Assembly (NCBI RefSeq): GCF_900452515.1
Contig: NZ_UGNW01000001.1
Location: forward strand, 1,860,001 to 1,924,000
From: Legionella birminghamensis
GTDB taxonomy: Bacteria > Pseudomonadota > Gammaproteobacteria > Legionellales > Legionellaceae
Direction: 5' to 3'
DNA: 64,000 bases
Part shown: piece by piece, positions 39,365-48,418 of the stretch
Layout of the letters: every line of letters starts with the position of its first letter
How positions within the stretch are numbered: the stretch's first letter is position 1
Made by a program: the position numbers and the translations under genes
The notes under the pieces: model-generated
Seen by the model: only the letters and a program-made list of their open reading frames with translations
Databases searched by the model: none
What the model was told of the DNA's origin: nothing

Positions 39365-39515
39365 AATGTTGTCGAAAGTAGCGATTGAAAAGGCAGTTAA
39401 TTAGCTAGACTTATATTCTAAATAGGCTTAGTATGGGCTCCGCGGTCGCAGCCGCGGCGAGTCGGTAAGCGCGGCGCCGCGGGGAATCGGTAAGAGCGCG
39501 CCGCGGGCTCCTACA
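39365..39515. repeat. R1 element, diverged second copy
   Basis: CAATGTTG at 39364-39371 and a diverged core lead to GGGCTCCGCGGTCGCAGCCGCGG (39436 onwards) and two units of about 29 bp (GGCGAGTCGGTAAGCGCGG and CGGGGAATCGGTAAGAGCG). The final CCGCGGGCTCC closes a palindrome with GGGCTCCGCGG. The remaining bases to 39564 are the leader of the next gene. Confidence 0.7.
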
Positions 39516-39564
39516 ATGGCTTTGCTCCAAGTGAATTCGCTAAATCAAGAGAATAGGAAACAAA

Positions 39565-39954
39565 ATGCATTTTGTATTAAAGCTGGTTCAACAAGCCCAG
39601 GAAGAACAATGGCCCTTCCCCTACACGCTTAGTAAATTGCGCGATGCCGGGGTGGTTCAATATCACGTCAGTTGGGACCAGGAATTTAAGATAGTGTTCC
39701 AGCTAATCGATAACACCCAGGTTGAGGAAAACCATCCTGAGTTTCAGATTGACATTTCAGGAAACTACTCCTTGCAGGGTGCCAGGATAGCACTTCTCAA
39801 ACATCAGCAAGGAATGAGCTCTTATGCGGAATGGCTGAATGAGATGGGCCAATCAGGGGTTATTGCTTACAGAGTAGACCCATACGCGCGTACAGTCACG
39901 TATTTTGGCTCTGAGCCTGAGAATTTTTTTGTCGAACAGGTACCTGGAGAATAA
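39565..39954 (+). CDS. DUF1398-like protein
   Basis: A 129-residue soluble protein. The central FPYTLSKLRDAGVVQYHVSW and the C-terminal SSYAEWLNEMGQSGVIAYRVD with VTYFGS resemble the DUF1398 (YbcV) family, whose function is unknown. The next gene starts 2 nt after the stop and encodes an AlkD-like repair protein, so they are co-transcribed. Assignment rests on motif resemblance. Confidence 0.65.
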   Translation: MHFVLKLVQQAQEEQWPFPYTLSKLRDAGVVQYHVSWDQEFKIVFQLIDNTQVEENHPEFQIDISGNYSLQGARIALLKHQQGMSSYAEWLNEMGQSGVIAYRVDPYARTVTYFGSEPENFFVEQVPGE

Positions 39955-39955
39955 G

Positions 39956-40633
39956 GTGGAAACAGCTTTTGCAACGCTCAAGACAGATTTCCTGCAGAAT
40001 TCTTCGGCACAGGCAGCCGAGAAAATGTCAGCCTATATGTTGAATCAGTTCCCATTCATTGGTCTGACAGCGCCTTTCCGCCGTCAACTGGCCTCAACAT
40101 TTATAAAATCCAGTATTACCGAGCCCCTTGAGAAGATATTCACTGTGGTTGACGCGCTCTGGGATTTGCCGCAGCGGGAGTTTCAATATATAGCGATTGA
40201 TTTGATGCAGAAAAATATCAAACGCCTGAATCTGGCTCATCTGCCCTTTTTACTGGATTTAGCCTTAAAAAAATCCTGGTGGGATAGTGTCGACGGTTTG
40301 GCATCTATCTCCAATAAAATATTCAGGCAATCACAGAAACCGGATTATCTTCATCTGGTAGAGAAAGCAATTCTGGACGAGAATCTCTGGATACGCCGAA
40401 TAGCCCTGCTGCACCAGCTAGGTTGGAAAGATAAGACCGATACAGATCTGCTTTACTCCTTTGCCTTGCAAAATGCAGCTGATACTAATTTCTTTATTCA
40501 AAAGGCGATTGGATGGTCATTACGCGATTATGCAAAGTACAATCCGACTGGCGTGTATCGTTTCATTGATCAAAATAAAGGAATGCTTTCCAAGTTAACT
40601 TATCGGGAAGCTGGTAAGCATCGTACAGAATAA
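39956..40633 (+). CDS. DNA alkylation repair enzyme (AlkD family)
   Basis: A 225-residue all-helical HEAT-like protein. FIGLTAPFRRQLASTF, REFQYIAIDLMQK and KKSWWDSVDGLAS are characteristic of the PF08713 DNA-alkylation-repair family. The C-terminal FFIQKAIGWSLRDYAKYNP carries the WSLRDY motif that lines the DNA groove in AlkD. AlkD glycosylases remove N3- and N7-alkylpurines. An ATG at 39905 is in frame but inside the upstream gene; GTG at 39956, with TGGAG nearby and directly after its stop, is the better start. Confidence 0.88.
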   Translation: METAFATLKTDFLQNSSAQAAEKMSAYMLNQFPFIGLTAPFRRQLASTFIKSSITEPLEKIFTVVDALWDLPQREFQYIAIDLMQKNIKRLNLAHLPFLLDLALKKSWWDSVDGLASISNKIFRQSQKPDYLHLVEKAILDENLWIRRIALLHQLGWKDKTDTDLLYSFALQNAADTNFFIQKAIGWSLRDYAKYNPTGVYRFIDQNKGMLSKLTYREAGKHRTE

Positions 40634-40729
40634 TTGGTTTAGACAAATAGTACTTTTTGGGCTTGTGAAAAGATACTGTTTGTTTTGCTGTGCTAAATTT
40701 AGCATAATGAACGTTTTGAAAAAAGCACC

Positions 40730-41668
40730 ATGACTAAAAACACAACAATTACCATCGATATGCTTAAAGGACTAGTGCATGAGGCAGAATTAAATCAGGA
40801 AGGACACACAGCCAACTACATACCTGAATTGGCAAATATGGATAAAGATTTGACGGCCATAGCCGTATATCCTCTCCACGGAGATCCTTGTTCTTACAGT
40901 AATAGACCGCTGACACCAGTGACTTTGCAAAGCACCGCAAAATTAATTCCCTTGATTGGCCTTCTGGAAGAGTTTGGTGCTGAACAATTATTCGACTGGG
41001 TTAAAGTAGAGCCCTCAGGCGATGATTTTGCATCGATCACCCGATTGGAGCAATTCGGTCCTAAACCCTCGAATCCGATGCTTAACGCGGGTGCAATCAC
41101 CCTTTGCTCACACATTCCAGGAATCGGTGAGCAGCAATTTGCATGGCTCGAGCATTGGGTGCAAGTGCTGTTTAATCAAAGGCTAACCATTAACCCTCTG
41201 GTCTTCGCCTCTGAAAAACGAACGGGCAATCGCAATCGCTCCCTGGCTTTTTTATTGAAAAGCCGAAATAATCTGGGTTCTGATGTTGGCGAAACACTCG
41301 ATTTATATTTCGCACTATGTTCTTATGAAGCCTTACTGGATCAAATGTTATATCTTCCAACTCTTCTCGCCAATGGCGGACGCGATCCAATCACGGGCCA
41401 ACAGATTATCTCCGCCGAAACCTGCAAAATCACCCTGGCTATCATGGCTACCTGTGGCTTATATGATGAAACAGGAACGCATATGGTAAGAACGGGAATT
41501 CCTGCGAAAAGTGGTGTTTCGGGATATACAATTGCCTCGCTACCCGGGAAAGCAGGAATTGTAGTACTTAGTCCGCTAGTTAATTCGAAAGGTAACAGCA
41601 TTCGCGGAGAACTAATGCTGGAAGGATTGTCCCGTGCAATGTCCTGGCATTTTGCGCTGGTTGATTAA
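40730..41668 (+). CDS. glsA: Glutaminase
   Basis: A 312-residue serine-dependent glutaminase that hydrolyses L-glutamine to glutamate and ammonia. The beta-lactamase-like S-x-x-K motif is Ser68-Lys71 in LQSTAKLIPLIG. SNPMLNAGAI, ASEKRTGNRNRSLAF, LANGGRDPITGQQII, and the C-terminal GIPAKSGVSGYTIASLPGKAGI with SPLVNSKGNSIRG are all family signatures. Length equals E. coli YbaS/YneH enzymes. It is transcribed alone; an R1 array begins just after the stop. Confidence 0.95.
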   Translation: MTKNTTITIDMLKGLVHEAELNQEGHTANYIPELANMDKDLTAIAVYPLHGDPCSYSNRPLTPVTLQSTAKLIPLIGLLEEFGAEQLFDWVKVEPSGDDFASITRLEQFGPKPSNPMLNAGAITLCSHIPGIGEQQFAWLEHWVQVLFNQRLTINPLVFASEKRTGNRNRSLAFLLKSRNNLGSDVGETLDLYFALCSYEALLDQMLYLPTLLANGGRDPITGQQIISAETCKITLAIMATCGLYDETGTHMVRTGIPAKSGVSGYTIASLPGKAGIVVLSPLVNSKGNSIRGELMLEGLSRAMSWHFALVD

Positions 41669-41674
41669 GTGAAT

Positions 41675-41800
41675 GGGCCCCGCGGTCAAAGCCGCGGGGA
41701 TTCAGTGTCGATGCCGCGGGGATTCAGTGTCGATGCCGCGGGGATTCGGACGAGGAAGACATTTGTGTAGATAGCTATGGCGTGACCGCGGAGCCCAAGC
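41675..41800. repeat. R1 right-arm tandem array between convergent genes
   Basis: GGGCCCCGCGGTCAAAG opens a palindrome. CCGCGGGGATTC plus a ten-base linker (AGTGTCGATG) repeats three times with an exact 22-bp period (41692, 41714, 41736). ACATTTGTGTAGATAGCTATGG (41760-41780) is the R1 right terminus, then GACCGCGGAGCCC. The core and left arm are absent. Confidence 0.85.
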
Positions 41801-41825
41801 TATCCCGGGCAAAGATCCTTAGCAA

Positions 41826-43739
41826 TTACAGTTTTTCCAAATCGCCCAGAAAACGCCCCTGCCCCCAGCGTAGTTTAAGTGACTTGAGTGTCTCCCACTG
41901 TGTATCAGTTTCAATCTGGGTAGCAACAACCTGGATGTTTAAAGTTTTTGCCATTTCATTAAAATAATAAATAAAAAACTGCCTGTTTTGGTTTTCATCA
42001 ATATCATGCAGTAAGCTGCCATGTAATTTCAAATAGTCTACGGGCAGTTGATTGAGGTAATGCATGGGGGAGAAATGGATTCCAACCTTATCAATCCCTA
42101 GGCCAATTTCCAGTTTTTGGACTGCTTTTGCGAAATGAATCACTTCCGCAAAATGATTGAGTACCACTGTTTCATTGAACTCCAGATACAGATTCTTTCT
42201 ATCCGATGCGGGTATGGACTCCAACATCTCAAGATATCGCTTGCTCTCCAGCTTATCAGTTATAGTGTATTTGGTCAGATTTAATGCAAGGGGTTTACTC
42301 CTGAGCAGTTCGTCCTTAATAACGGTTTTTAAAACATTCTGGTCAATTTCCGCTGCAAGCCCGGACTTTTCCGCTACCGGCAAAAAGCATCCCCCCCTTA
42401 TCTCAATACCCTTAATTTTTATGCGCAAAAATAACTCATTATGAAAAATCATTTCGCCATCGGTTATTGGTTGAAAATATAAGCTGAAATCCCCATTATT
42501 AAGGGCGGTGGTAAGGGCCTCTTTTTCAAGCAAAATAATTTCATTTGCCTTAATTGCAGCACTGTAGGCGAAATGATTCGGCTTTTCCCGTGCCTGCATC
42601 AGAATTAAGTCAGTCTCTTCCAACAAAGCTTCCACTGTTTGATGCAGGTGATACCCATTGGCAGCCAATAAAATCTGGCAATCAGGATAAGCTTTCAAAG
42701 CCTGTTGTAAACCGCCATTAAATTCCTCACATTGATTTAAAAAGGCATCAAGGGAGGTTTCTTTTATAATCAGCGCGAAATTGCTGCCGCTGACTCTTGC
42801 CAGAATTGTATGTGATTTACTGCCCCAAAAATTAGAACAAGATTTAGCCACCGACAAAAGCAGCTGATCGCCATACTGTATGCCTTGTTTTTGATTAATC
42901 TGTTCAAGTCCTTCAATGCTAACCAGAATGATGAAACCGGGTGTAAACTCCTCCTCATGCGACAATAAAGTTGACAACTGCTGATGAAAGTAACGATAGT
43001 TTCCCAGATTGGTCAACTCATCCTGAAAAGCCTGATGACGCAACACTTCCATCTGCTGCATCTGCTCCTGAAATAGCTTTCTGATATGATTAACCATTTG
43101 ATTCATCGCCAGGGTTAGTTGCTTTAATTCGGCTGTTTTGGGGATAGTCGTTTCCACAGGAAACTCTCTCTGGCAAATTGCCTCTGCCTGTCTGGTAACA
43201 CGCTTTAAAGGCCGCATGAGCCATCTTAGGAAAAAAATAGTCACCAGAAGCGCAATGACGGCAAACAACAAATACAAATAAACCAATCCAAGTGCATTAC
43301 TCCACAAGGCATCCGAGGCATAAGTGCTGTCACTGGTAACCAGCACTTCGCCCACCTGGTTCCAAGCGTTCATGACTAATGAAGATTGGACTGAGGAGGG
43401 CCATTGCGTGTACTCAATAAACCATTCAGGTGCAATGCTTTTCCGCTTGGGAGCATAACGGGATATCAATAATTTTCCGCGCATGTCGCGCACCTCAATC
43501 ATTGAAAAGTACCCGCGATCAAAAACAGCTTCCACCATTGGCAGCATTAACGCCTTATCTTTCTCAAGCAAGGCATTACTTAAAGACAAACCCAGGGAAG
43601 TCGCTGTGTCTTGAGCATTACTGTTCATCTGCTCAATAAAAAACTGCCTGCTGTTATTGATTGTTATGAGATAAGTCACGATGAAAACTACAATTAAAAG
43701 CGCCAATACGCCAGAAACCACTTTTTTTGTCAGGGTCAT
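41826..43739 (-). CDS. lapD: LapD-like c-di-GMP receptor (HAMP-GGDEF-EAL)
   Basis: A 637-residue inner-membrane protein: helix at about 6-27, a periplasmic LapD/MoxY-type domain to about 150, a second helix, a HAMP domain (RWLMRPLKRVTRQAEAI), then degenerate GGDEF and EAL domains. GGDEF is replaced by SGSNF, so cyclase activity is unlikely. In the EAL domain the motif reads ELF rather than EAL, while late segments (DYLKLHGSLLHDI, VVATQIETDTQ) persist. This is the layout of LapD, which binds c-di-GMP and sequesters the LapG protease. It overlaps lapG by 4 bp. The adhesin substrate is not in the window. Confidence 0.88.
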   Translation of the reverse strand: MTLTKKVVSGVLALLIVVFIVTYLITINNSRQFFIEQMNSNAQDTATSLGLSLSNALLEKDKALMLPMVEAVFDRGYFSMIEVRDMRGKLLISRYAPKRKSIAPEWFIEYTQWPSSVQSSLVMNAWNQVGEVLVTSDSTYASDALWSNALGLVYLYLLFAVIALLVTIFFLRWLMRPLKRVTRQAEAICQREFPVETTIPKTAELKQLTLAMNQMVNHIRKLFQEQMQQMEVLRHQAFQDELTNLGNYRYFHQQLSTLLSHEEEFTPGFIILVSIEGLEQINQKQGIQYGDQLLLSVAKSCSNFWGSKSHTILARVSGSNFALIIKETSLDAFLNQCEEFNGGLQQALKAYPDCQILLAANGYHLHQTVEALLEETDLILMQAREKPNHFAYSAAIKANEIILLEKEALTTALNNGDFSLYFQPITDGEMIFHNELFLRIKIKGIEIRGGCFLPVAEKSGLAAEIDQNVLKTVIKDELLRSKPLALNLTKYTITDKLESKRYLEMLESIPASDRKNLYLEFNETVVLNHFAEVIHFAKAVQKLEIGLGIDKVGIHFSPMHYLNQLPVDYLKLHGSLLHDIDENQNRQFFIYYFNEMAKTLNIQVVATQIETDTQWETLKSLKLRWGQGRFLGDLEKL

Positions 43740-44437
43740 TGCTGGTTACCTTTTATCATTCGTTGCAAAACGGAGCGCCATTTGCCAAGCCTGCTGGAAT
43801 CGCCCACCGGATTGTCATGGCCTCGCTGCTTGGCGAGCCATAATCCTTCACCATTAAAACTGTACACGGGAATTAAGTCTTTTCTTGTAGAGGCAGGAAG
43901 AATTTTCGCGTTTAAATTGTCAAGAACCAGTGGTTCGGCTTCAGGGCTGGGATAATAGGTTAAAACCATATGCGCCTGGTTAAGGGGAATAGATTTTACA
44001 TAGGTGATACGCAAAGCCTCAATTGGAACATCCATTGCCAGAAGTGTAAAATATTTAGCAATTGAAAAGTCTTCACAGTCACCGCCCCCATCGTTAACAA
44101 ACTCCTGGGGGGTTTTCCAATAATCCGTCGCCCCCTTAAACGAATCGTCATTGATATAAGTAAACTGATTAAAAAAATCGTTTGTAACAGTCAGTTTTTC
44201 GGGCGTGGAAGATTTCCTGTATTGGACAATTAGTTTTTCCCAAGCCAAAAATCGTTTTTTAGCCATTCCGCTGGTTTTTTTTAGCTGCTCTTCAATGCTC
44301 GTAACCGATACCAGGCCCTTATTATCAACAGGAGAGGCATCCCACCCGCAGATTGGACTAAACAACATAAAAAAGCCGGCTAGAAATCTAACCGACTTTA
44401 GGTTCTTGCTTAAACGTGACCAACCTGCACTGCACAT
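43736..44437 (-). CDS. lapG: LapG-like periplasmic cysteine protease
   Basis: A 233-residue BTLCP (C93) protease with a signal sequence in the first 30 residues. The catalytic triad is Cys121 in NDGGGDCEDFS, His156 in NQAHMVLTYY and Asp173 in LVLDNLN. LapG cleaves the N-terminus of large RTX adhesins, releasing them from the outer membrane; LapD inhibits it when c-di-GMP is high. The start has AAGGA 8 bp upstream and lies 50 bp inside the tolC-like gene, so translation of the three genes is coupled. Confidence 0.9.
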   Translation of the reverse strand: MCSAGWSRLSKNLKSVRFLAGFFMLFSPICGWDASPVDNKGLVSVTSIEEQLKKTSGMAKKRFLAWEKLIVQYRKSSTPEKLTVTNDFFNQFTYINDDSFKGATDYWKTPQEFVNDGGGDCEDFSIAKYFTLLAMDVPIEALRITYVKSIPLNQAHMVLTYYPSPEAEPLVLDNLNAKILPASTRKDLIPVYSFNGEGLWLAKQRGHDNPVGDSSRLGKWRSVLQRMIKGNQQ

Positions 44438-46112
44438 GTGCGATTTCCTTCAGCCTTTCCATAGCATTACCGGCATTCTCTTTAAACTCGAAGGGGCCGA
44501 CGAGAACACAATGTCCAGTGGGAGTCGGCATGATAAAAACATTAAATCCCTGGCTTTTGAGCCTGTTATGTAGAGCCACAGCATTCGCCTGACTCGTAAA
44601 TTTGCCGGCTGATACATACCATATGGGTCTTTTAGCAGGTGTAGGTTTCGCCGTATTTTTATGGGCAATCGCCGGAGTTAATGGAGTAGTTTCCATATTT
44701 TTAACTGGCTGAGCCAGCGCTAATGCTTTTTCACTGGTATCAGGATAAGGAACCCCATCCATTGACTGATCCAGCAGGATATGCGTTTGGGCGGAACTAA
44801 AGACATCATTATTGATAACATTCTGCGGTAATCGCATTTTCAGATAGCAAAGCAGCAGCCCCATTCCATTGAGGATGCGGTAGCGGGAATAGGCTTCTTC
44901 ATTCTGTCCCCGCGCATACTCGATTTCCGCTTCATAAAATTCATTCTGCGAATCCAGCAAATCAAGCAAGGTTCTTTTACCGACCTTGAACTGCTCCTGA
45001 TACGCACTGCGCGTACGGCGGGAAGCAACCACATGCTTTCGGAGGGGATTAAGACGAAGACCTGAAGCCAGCCAGGCATTCCAGGACAATCGCACCGACT
45101 CCCTTAAATCAATCAAGGCCTTGTTCTTTATCTCATAAGCTTCCTGAATTTCATAGGCAGTCAGGCGTACATTGGCTTCATCAGATCCACCACGAAAAAG
45201 ATTATAATTCATTCGTATTGCAGCCACGCGATCATTATTAGGGCCAATCAACCCGTCAAGATTGCGGTTTTTAGAAGCGCTCAATACAAAGTCAACCCGT
45301 GGATAATAAGCAGCGCGCGCTACTTCATACTGGGATTTAGCTTCTTTCACATCCGCATAACTTGAACGGACAGTGGGATGGTTTTCGAGTCCCTGCTCAA
45401 TGGCTTTCGCAAGGGTCGGCGGCAAGTCGCTATTTTTTGGTACTCTGGGATAAAGCAGGTTTTCAGGCCATTTTCCTACCACTTTCGCATAGTTAATCTT
45501 GACTTCGCGGAGATTCGCTTCTGCGCTAATGACATTTGCCTCTGCCAGAGCAAGCCTCGCTGCGGCTTGATCCAGCTCTGCTTCGCGCGAGAGCCCTGCG
45601 TCACTTCGCTCCTTGATCATCCCAAAGACTGAACGATGCGCCCTCAGATTGGTTCGCGCATATCCTAACAGCTTTTCGTGGAGCAACACCTGGAGGTAGC
45701 GATTAACCACATCAAGGGCTAAATCTTCAGCAACCCCTTGAGTCTTAAGCTTCTGAGCCTGGAATAAATTCTCATTACGTTTTACTTCATTGACAATGCC
45801 CCCGCCGGCAAAAAGGTTCTGCTTCATCTCGATATAGGATTCGGTACGGTTTAGGGTTCGCGCACCCGGCCCGTCAATTGCCTGCGTGGTGGGATTTTCA
45901 CTCCACTCCCTGCCAAAACCGGCATTTAAGTCTACTGTTGGGTAATAAGCCCCCTTCGCCTTATCGATTCCCTGGCGCGCAGACAAGCTTTTTGCGGTAT
46001 TATATAAAACATCGGGGTTTGAAATCATTCCATGCTGTACAGCATCATTGAGTGTGTCTGCTCTTACGGGTATTGTGATACAGAATGCGGCTAATGCAAG
46101 GTATAATCTCAT
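44388..46112 (-). CDS. TolC-family outer-membrane protein with C-terminal SPOR domain
   Basis: A 574-residue type I secretion outer-membrane channel. Signal peptide MRLYLALAAFCITIPVRA precedes a full OEP domain pair (GYYPTVDLNAGFGREW and YYPRVDFVLSASKNRN, with ARQGIDKAKG before). Residues about 495-574 form a SPOR peptidoglycan-binding domain (IWYVSAGKFTSQANAVAL, HCVLVGPFEFKENAGNAM). An ATG at 46193 is in frame, but 46112 with TAGGGA before it starts the signal peptide directly. Position ahead of lapG and lapD marks it as the adhesin exporter (LapE role). A SPOR domain on TolC is unusual and may anchor it to septal or denuded glycan. Confidence 0.85.
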   Translation of the reverse strand: MRLYLALAAFCITIPVRADTLNDAVQHGMISNPDVLYNTAKSLSARQGIDKAKGAYYPTVDLNAGFGREWSENPTTQAIDGPGARTLNRTESYIEMKQNLFAGGGIVNEVKRNENLFQAQKLKTQGVAEDLALDVVNRYLQVLLHEKLLGYARTNLRAHRSVFGMIKERSDAGLSREAELDQAAARLALAEANVISAEANLREVKINYAKVVGKWPENLLYPRVPKNSDLPPTLAKAIEQGLENHPTVRSSYADVKEAKSQYEVARAAYYPRVDFVLSASKNRNLDGLIGPNNDRVAAIRMNYNLFRGGSDEANVRLTAYEIQEAYEIKNKALIDLRESVRLSWNAWLASGLRLNPLRKHVVASRRTRSAYQEQFKVGKRTLLDLLDSQNEFYEAEIEYARGQNEEAYSRYRILNGMGLLLCYLKMRLPQNVINNDVFSSAQTHILLDQSMDGVPYPDTSEKALALAQPVKNMETTPLTPAIAHKNTAKPTPAKRPIWYVSAGKFTSQANAVALHNRLKSQGFNVFIMPTPTGHCVLVGPFEFKENAGNAMERLKEIAHVQCRLVTFKQEPKVG

Positions 46113-46244
46113 ATCCCTACCATCCAATGGGCGTGTCTCAAACAAAATAAGGTAAATCAAAGCGCAGGCAACATCAATTGATTTTCTTAACAATTTTCCG
46201 GAAAATGCATGAACCTATTAGAAATTGAACTTAAATCAGGCAAT

Positions 46245-47579
46245 ATGAGAAATGAAGTTACAACGATTAGCGTTTCTCAATTGAACAAGCAGGTGCGTCT
46301 CTGGATGGAACAGGATCTTGCGGACGTTAGGGTCATGGGTGAACTGTCGAATCTCTCCAAACCCTCCTCAGGCCATCTTTATTTTACACTTAAAGATGAG
46401 ACAGCCCAGGTTCGCTGCGTGTATTTCCGAAACGCCCATAATCGATACACTAATCAGTTTAAAGACGGGCAACAGGTAATTGCCTATGGGCGGTTAAGCC
46501 TTTATGAGGCCAGGGGTGACTACCAGCTTATCGTCCAGGATCTGAGCGATGCAGGTATTGGTGAGCTTTATCAGCAATTCGAGCGGTTGAAGTCCAAATT
46601 GGCGGCGCTTGGGCTCTTCGAAAGCAGCTTAAAGCGAATCCTTCCTCGATATCCCCAAGTCATTGGTGTAGTAACCTCGCCAACGGGGGCAGCATTACGT
46701 GATATATTAAGCACTCTTTCCCGAAGGTATCCCTCTGCATCTGTTTTGATTTATCCCACAGAGGTACAGGGAAAAACAGCGGCCAGACAAATTGTGAATG
46801 CAATCCAACAGGCAAATCTCCAAAAAAGAGCCGATGTACTTATTCTAGCCAGAGGGGGCGGCAGTATTGAGGACTTGTGGGCATTCAATGATGAGGAATT
46901 AGCCCATACGATCCGATCCAGTTCCATACCCGTCGTTTCAGGGGTGGGGCACGAAACAGATTTTACAATCGCTGACTTCGTCGCTGATTTGCGAGCCGCA
47001 ACACCTACTGCCGCTGCCGAAGCGGTGACGCCTGATCGAAATGAATTGCTCTCTTCTTTACAAATGCTACATCGCCATCTTAATCAATCCATGCGAAAAC
47101 TTCTGGAACAAAAGACTTTACGGCTGTCTCATCAGATTTCGACGCTGGCATCACCCAAACGGCTCATTCTAAGCCATTGGCAGGCACTTGATTTTACAGA
47201 AAAACAACTTTCCAATTCATTTGCATATTATCTGGGTAAAAAAATACATCGTCTTGATATGTTAGAAAATAACCTGAAATTGGTTAATCCGATTATGCAG
47301 GTTAGCCAATCAAGTGGAAAATTAATGGCACTTGAACTGCAGCTGAATGAAAAAATCAAGCATGCCCTTGAAAATGCAAGGCAGGGATTTATTGCCAAAA
47401 TTACCAAATTGGATATGATTAGTCCTTTGGCTACTTTAAGACGCGGCTATTCGATTGCCACAAGTAATAGTGAGATTATTTATAATAGTCAGCAAGTCAA
47501 TATTGGTGATACGGTTAATATCCGTTTAAATGAGGGCGAACTGGATTGCCGCATTGTAAATAAGCATCATTCAGACTAA
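46245..47579 (+). CDS. xseA: Exodeoxyribonuclease VII large subunit
   Basis: XseA forms the exonuclease VII complex with XseB, degrading single-stranded DNA. The N-terminal OB fold reads MGELSNLSKPSSGHLYFTLKD; the catalytic domain has GVVTSPTGAALRDIL, ARGGGSIEDLWAFNDE and VSGVGHETDFTIAD. The helical C-terminal part ends with LRRGYSIA. In-frame ATGs at 46209 and 46245 exist; the latter has AGG before it and gives the E. coli-like N-terminus, 444 residues. It is divergent from the tolC-lapG-lapD unit. Confidence 0.93.
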   Translation: MRNEVTTISVSQLNKQVRLWMEQDLADVRVMGELSNLSKPSSGHLYFTLKDETAQVRCVYFRNAHNRYTNQFKDGQQVIAYGRLSLYEARGDYQLIVQDLSDAGIGELYQQFERLKSKLAALGLFESSLKRILPRYPQVIGVVTSPTGAALRDILSTLSRRYPSASVLIYPTEVQGKTAARQIVNAIQQANLQKRADVLILARGGGSIEDLWAFNDEELAHTIRSSSIPVVSGVGHETDFTIADFVADLRAATPTAAAEAVTPDRNELLSSLQMLHRHLNQSMRKLLEQKTLRLSHQISTLASPKRLILSHWQALDFTEKQLSNSFAYYLGKKIHRLDMLENNLKLVNPIMQVSQSSGKLMALELQLNEKIKHALENARQGFIAKITKLDMISPLATLRRGYSIATSNSEIIYNSQQVNIGDTVNIRLNEGELDCRIVNKHHSD

Positions 47580-47605
47580 ACGATTTAAGTTCCCGGGAAG
47601 TCAAA

Positions 47606-48208
47606 ATGCTTGATAAATTAACTCAGAGTCTTGTACTTATTATTAGCCAGACACAGGCGAATCTGAATATACTCCTTGTGATATTGGCTATTTTATGGTC
47701 AGTTTTTCTTGTCAATATCTTACTGGGAAAGCGCTTGTTTTATCTGGGAATTTTTCCTCGGAAAATTATCGGGCTTCCTGGCATAGTATGCGCTCCCTTT
47801 TTACATGCAAATTTTAATCATCTTTTTTTCAATTCGATTCCTTTAGTTGTCTTAAGTAGTTTCCTGTTAATCAATGGCCTGGACTATTTTCTAATCGTAA
47901 GCATGGCAATAACGCTTATCAGCGGTTTTTTGATCTGGTGTTTCGCTAAACCTGGACTGCACATCGGTGCCAGTGCAGTCATTACCGGATACTGGAGTCT
48001 TCTGGTAAGCAATATAGCGGAACAAGGGGGATTGACTGCCATTATTCTCGGCGTAATTAGCCTGTATTACTTTGCGGGTATATTTCTGGGTGTTTTTCCG
48101 GGCAAAAAAGGAGTGTCCTGGGAGGGCCATTTGTTTGGTCTGATTGCAGGGATCCTGGTCAGCTTTTGGTTACCCGATATGATTGCCTTGCTAAGAACCC
48201 TGGTGTAG
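47606..48208 (+). CDS. Rhomboid-family intramembrane protein
   Basis: A 200-residue protein with six predicted helices. Rhomboid protease markers are present: HANFNHLFFN with two His and Asn, the nucleophile context HIGASAVITGYW (Ser in GAS) and the catalytic His in SWEGHLFGLIAG. These fit a serine intramembrane protease of the basic six-helix type. It begins 26 bp after xseA on the same strand; GGGAAG precedes the ATG. Substrates are unknown. The 210 bp before the next gene hold no evident feature. Confidence 0.82.
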   Translation: MLDKLTQSLVLIISQTQANLNILLVILAILWSVFLVNILLGKRLFYLGIFPRKIIGLPGIVCAPFLHANFNHLFFNSIPLVVLSSFLLINGLDYFLIVSMAITLISGFLIWCFAKPGLHIGASAVITGYWSLLVSNIAEQGGLTAIILGVISLYYFAGIFLGVFPGKKGVSWEGHLFGLIAGILVSFWLPDMIALLRTLV

Positions 48209-48418
48209 CAATTTTTCTAATTGATTTCTTTAAATAAAGACATTATAGTGAGTTGTGATTTTTAGCTTAGCCAATAGAGATCCTGATATGTCAGTTCAAG
48301 CTTATTTCAGTCTTCGATTCCTCATTTCCGGCACTGCCATTCTCCGCTGAGGCGGATAAACTAAGCATCTTTATACAAAAAAATAGCCGTCAGAATAGAA
48401 TTAATTAGTGAGATTTAT

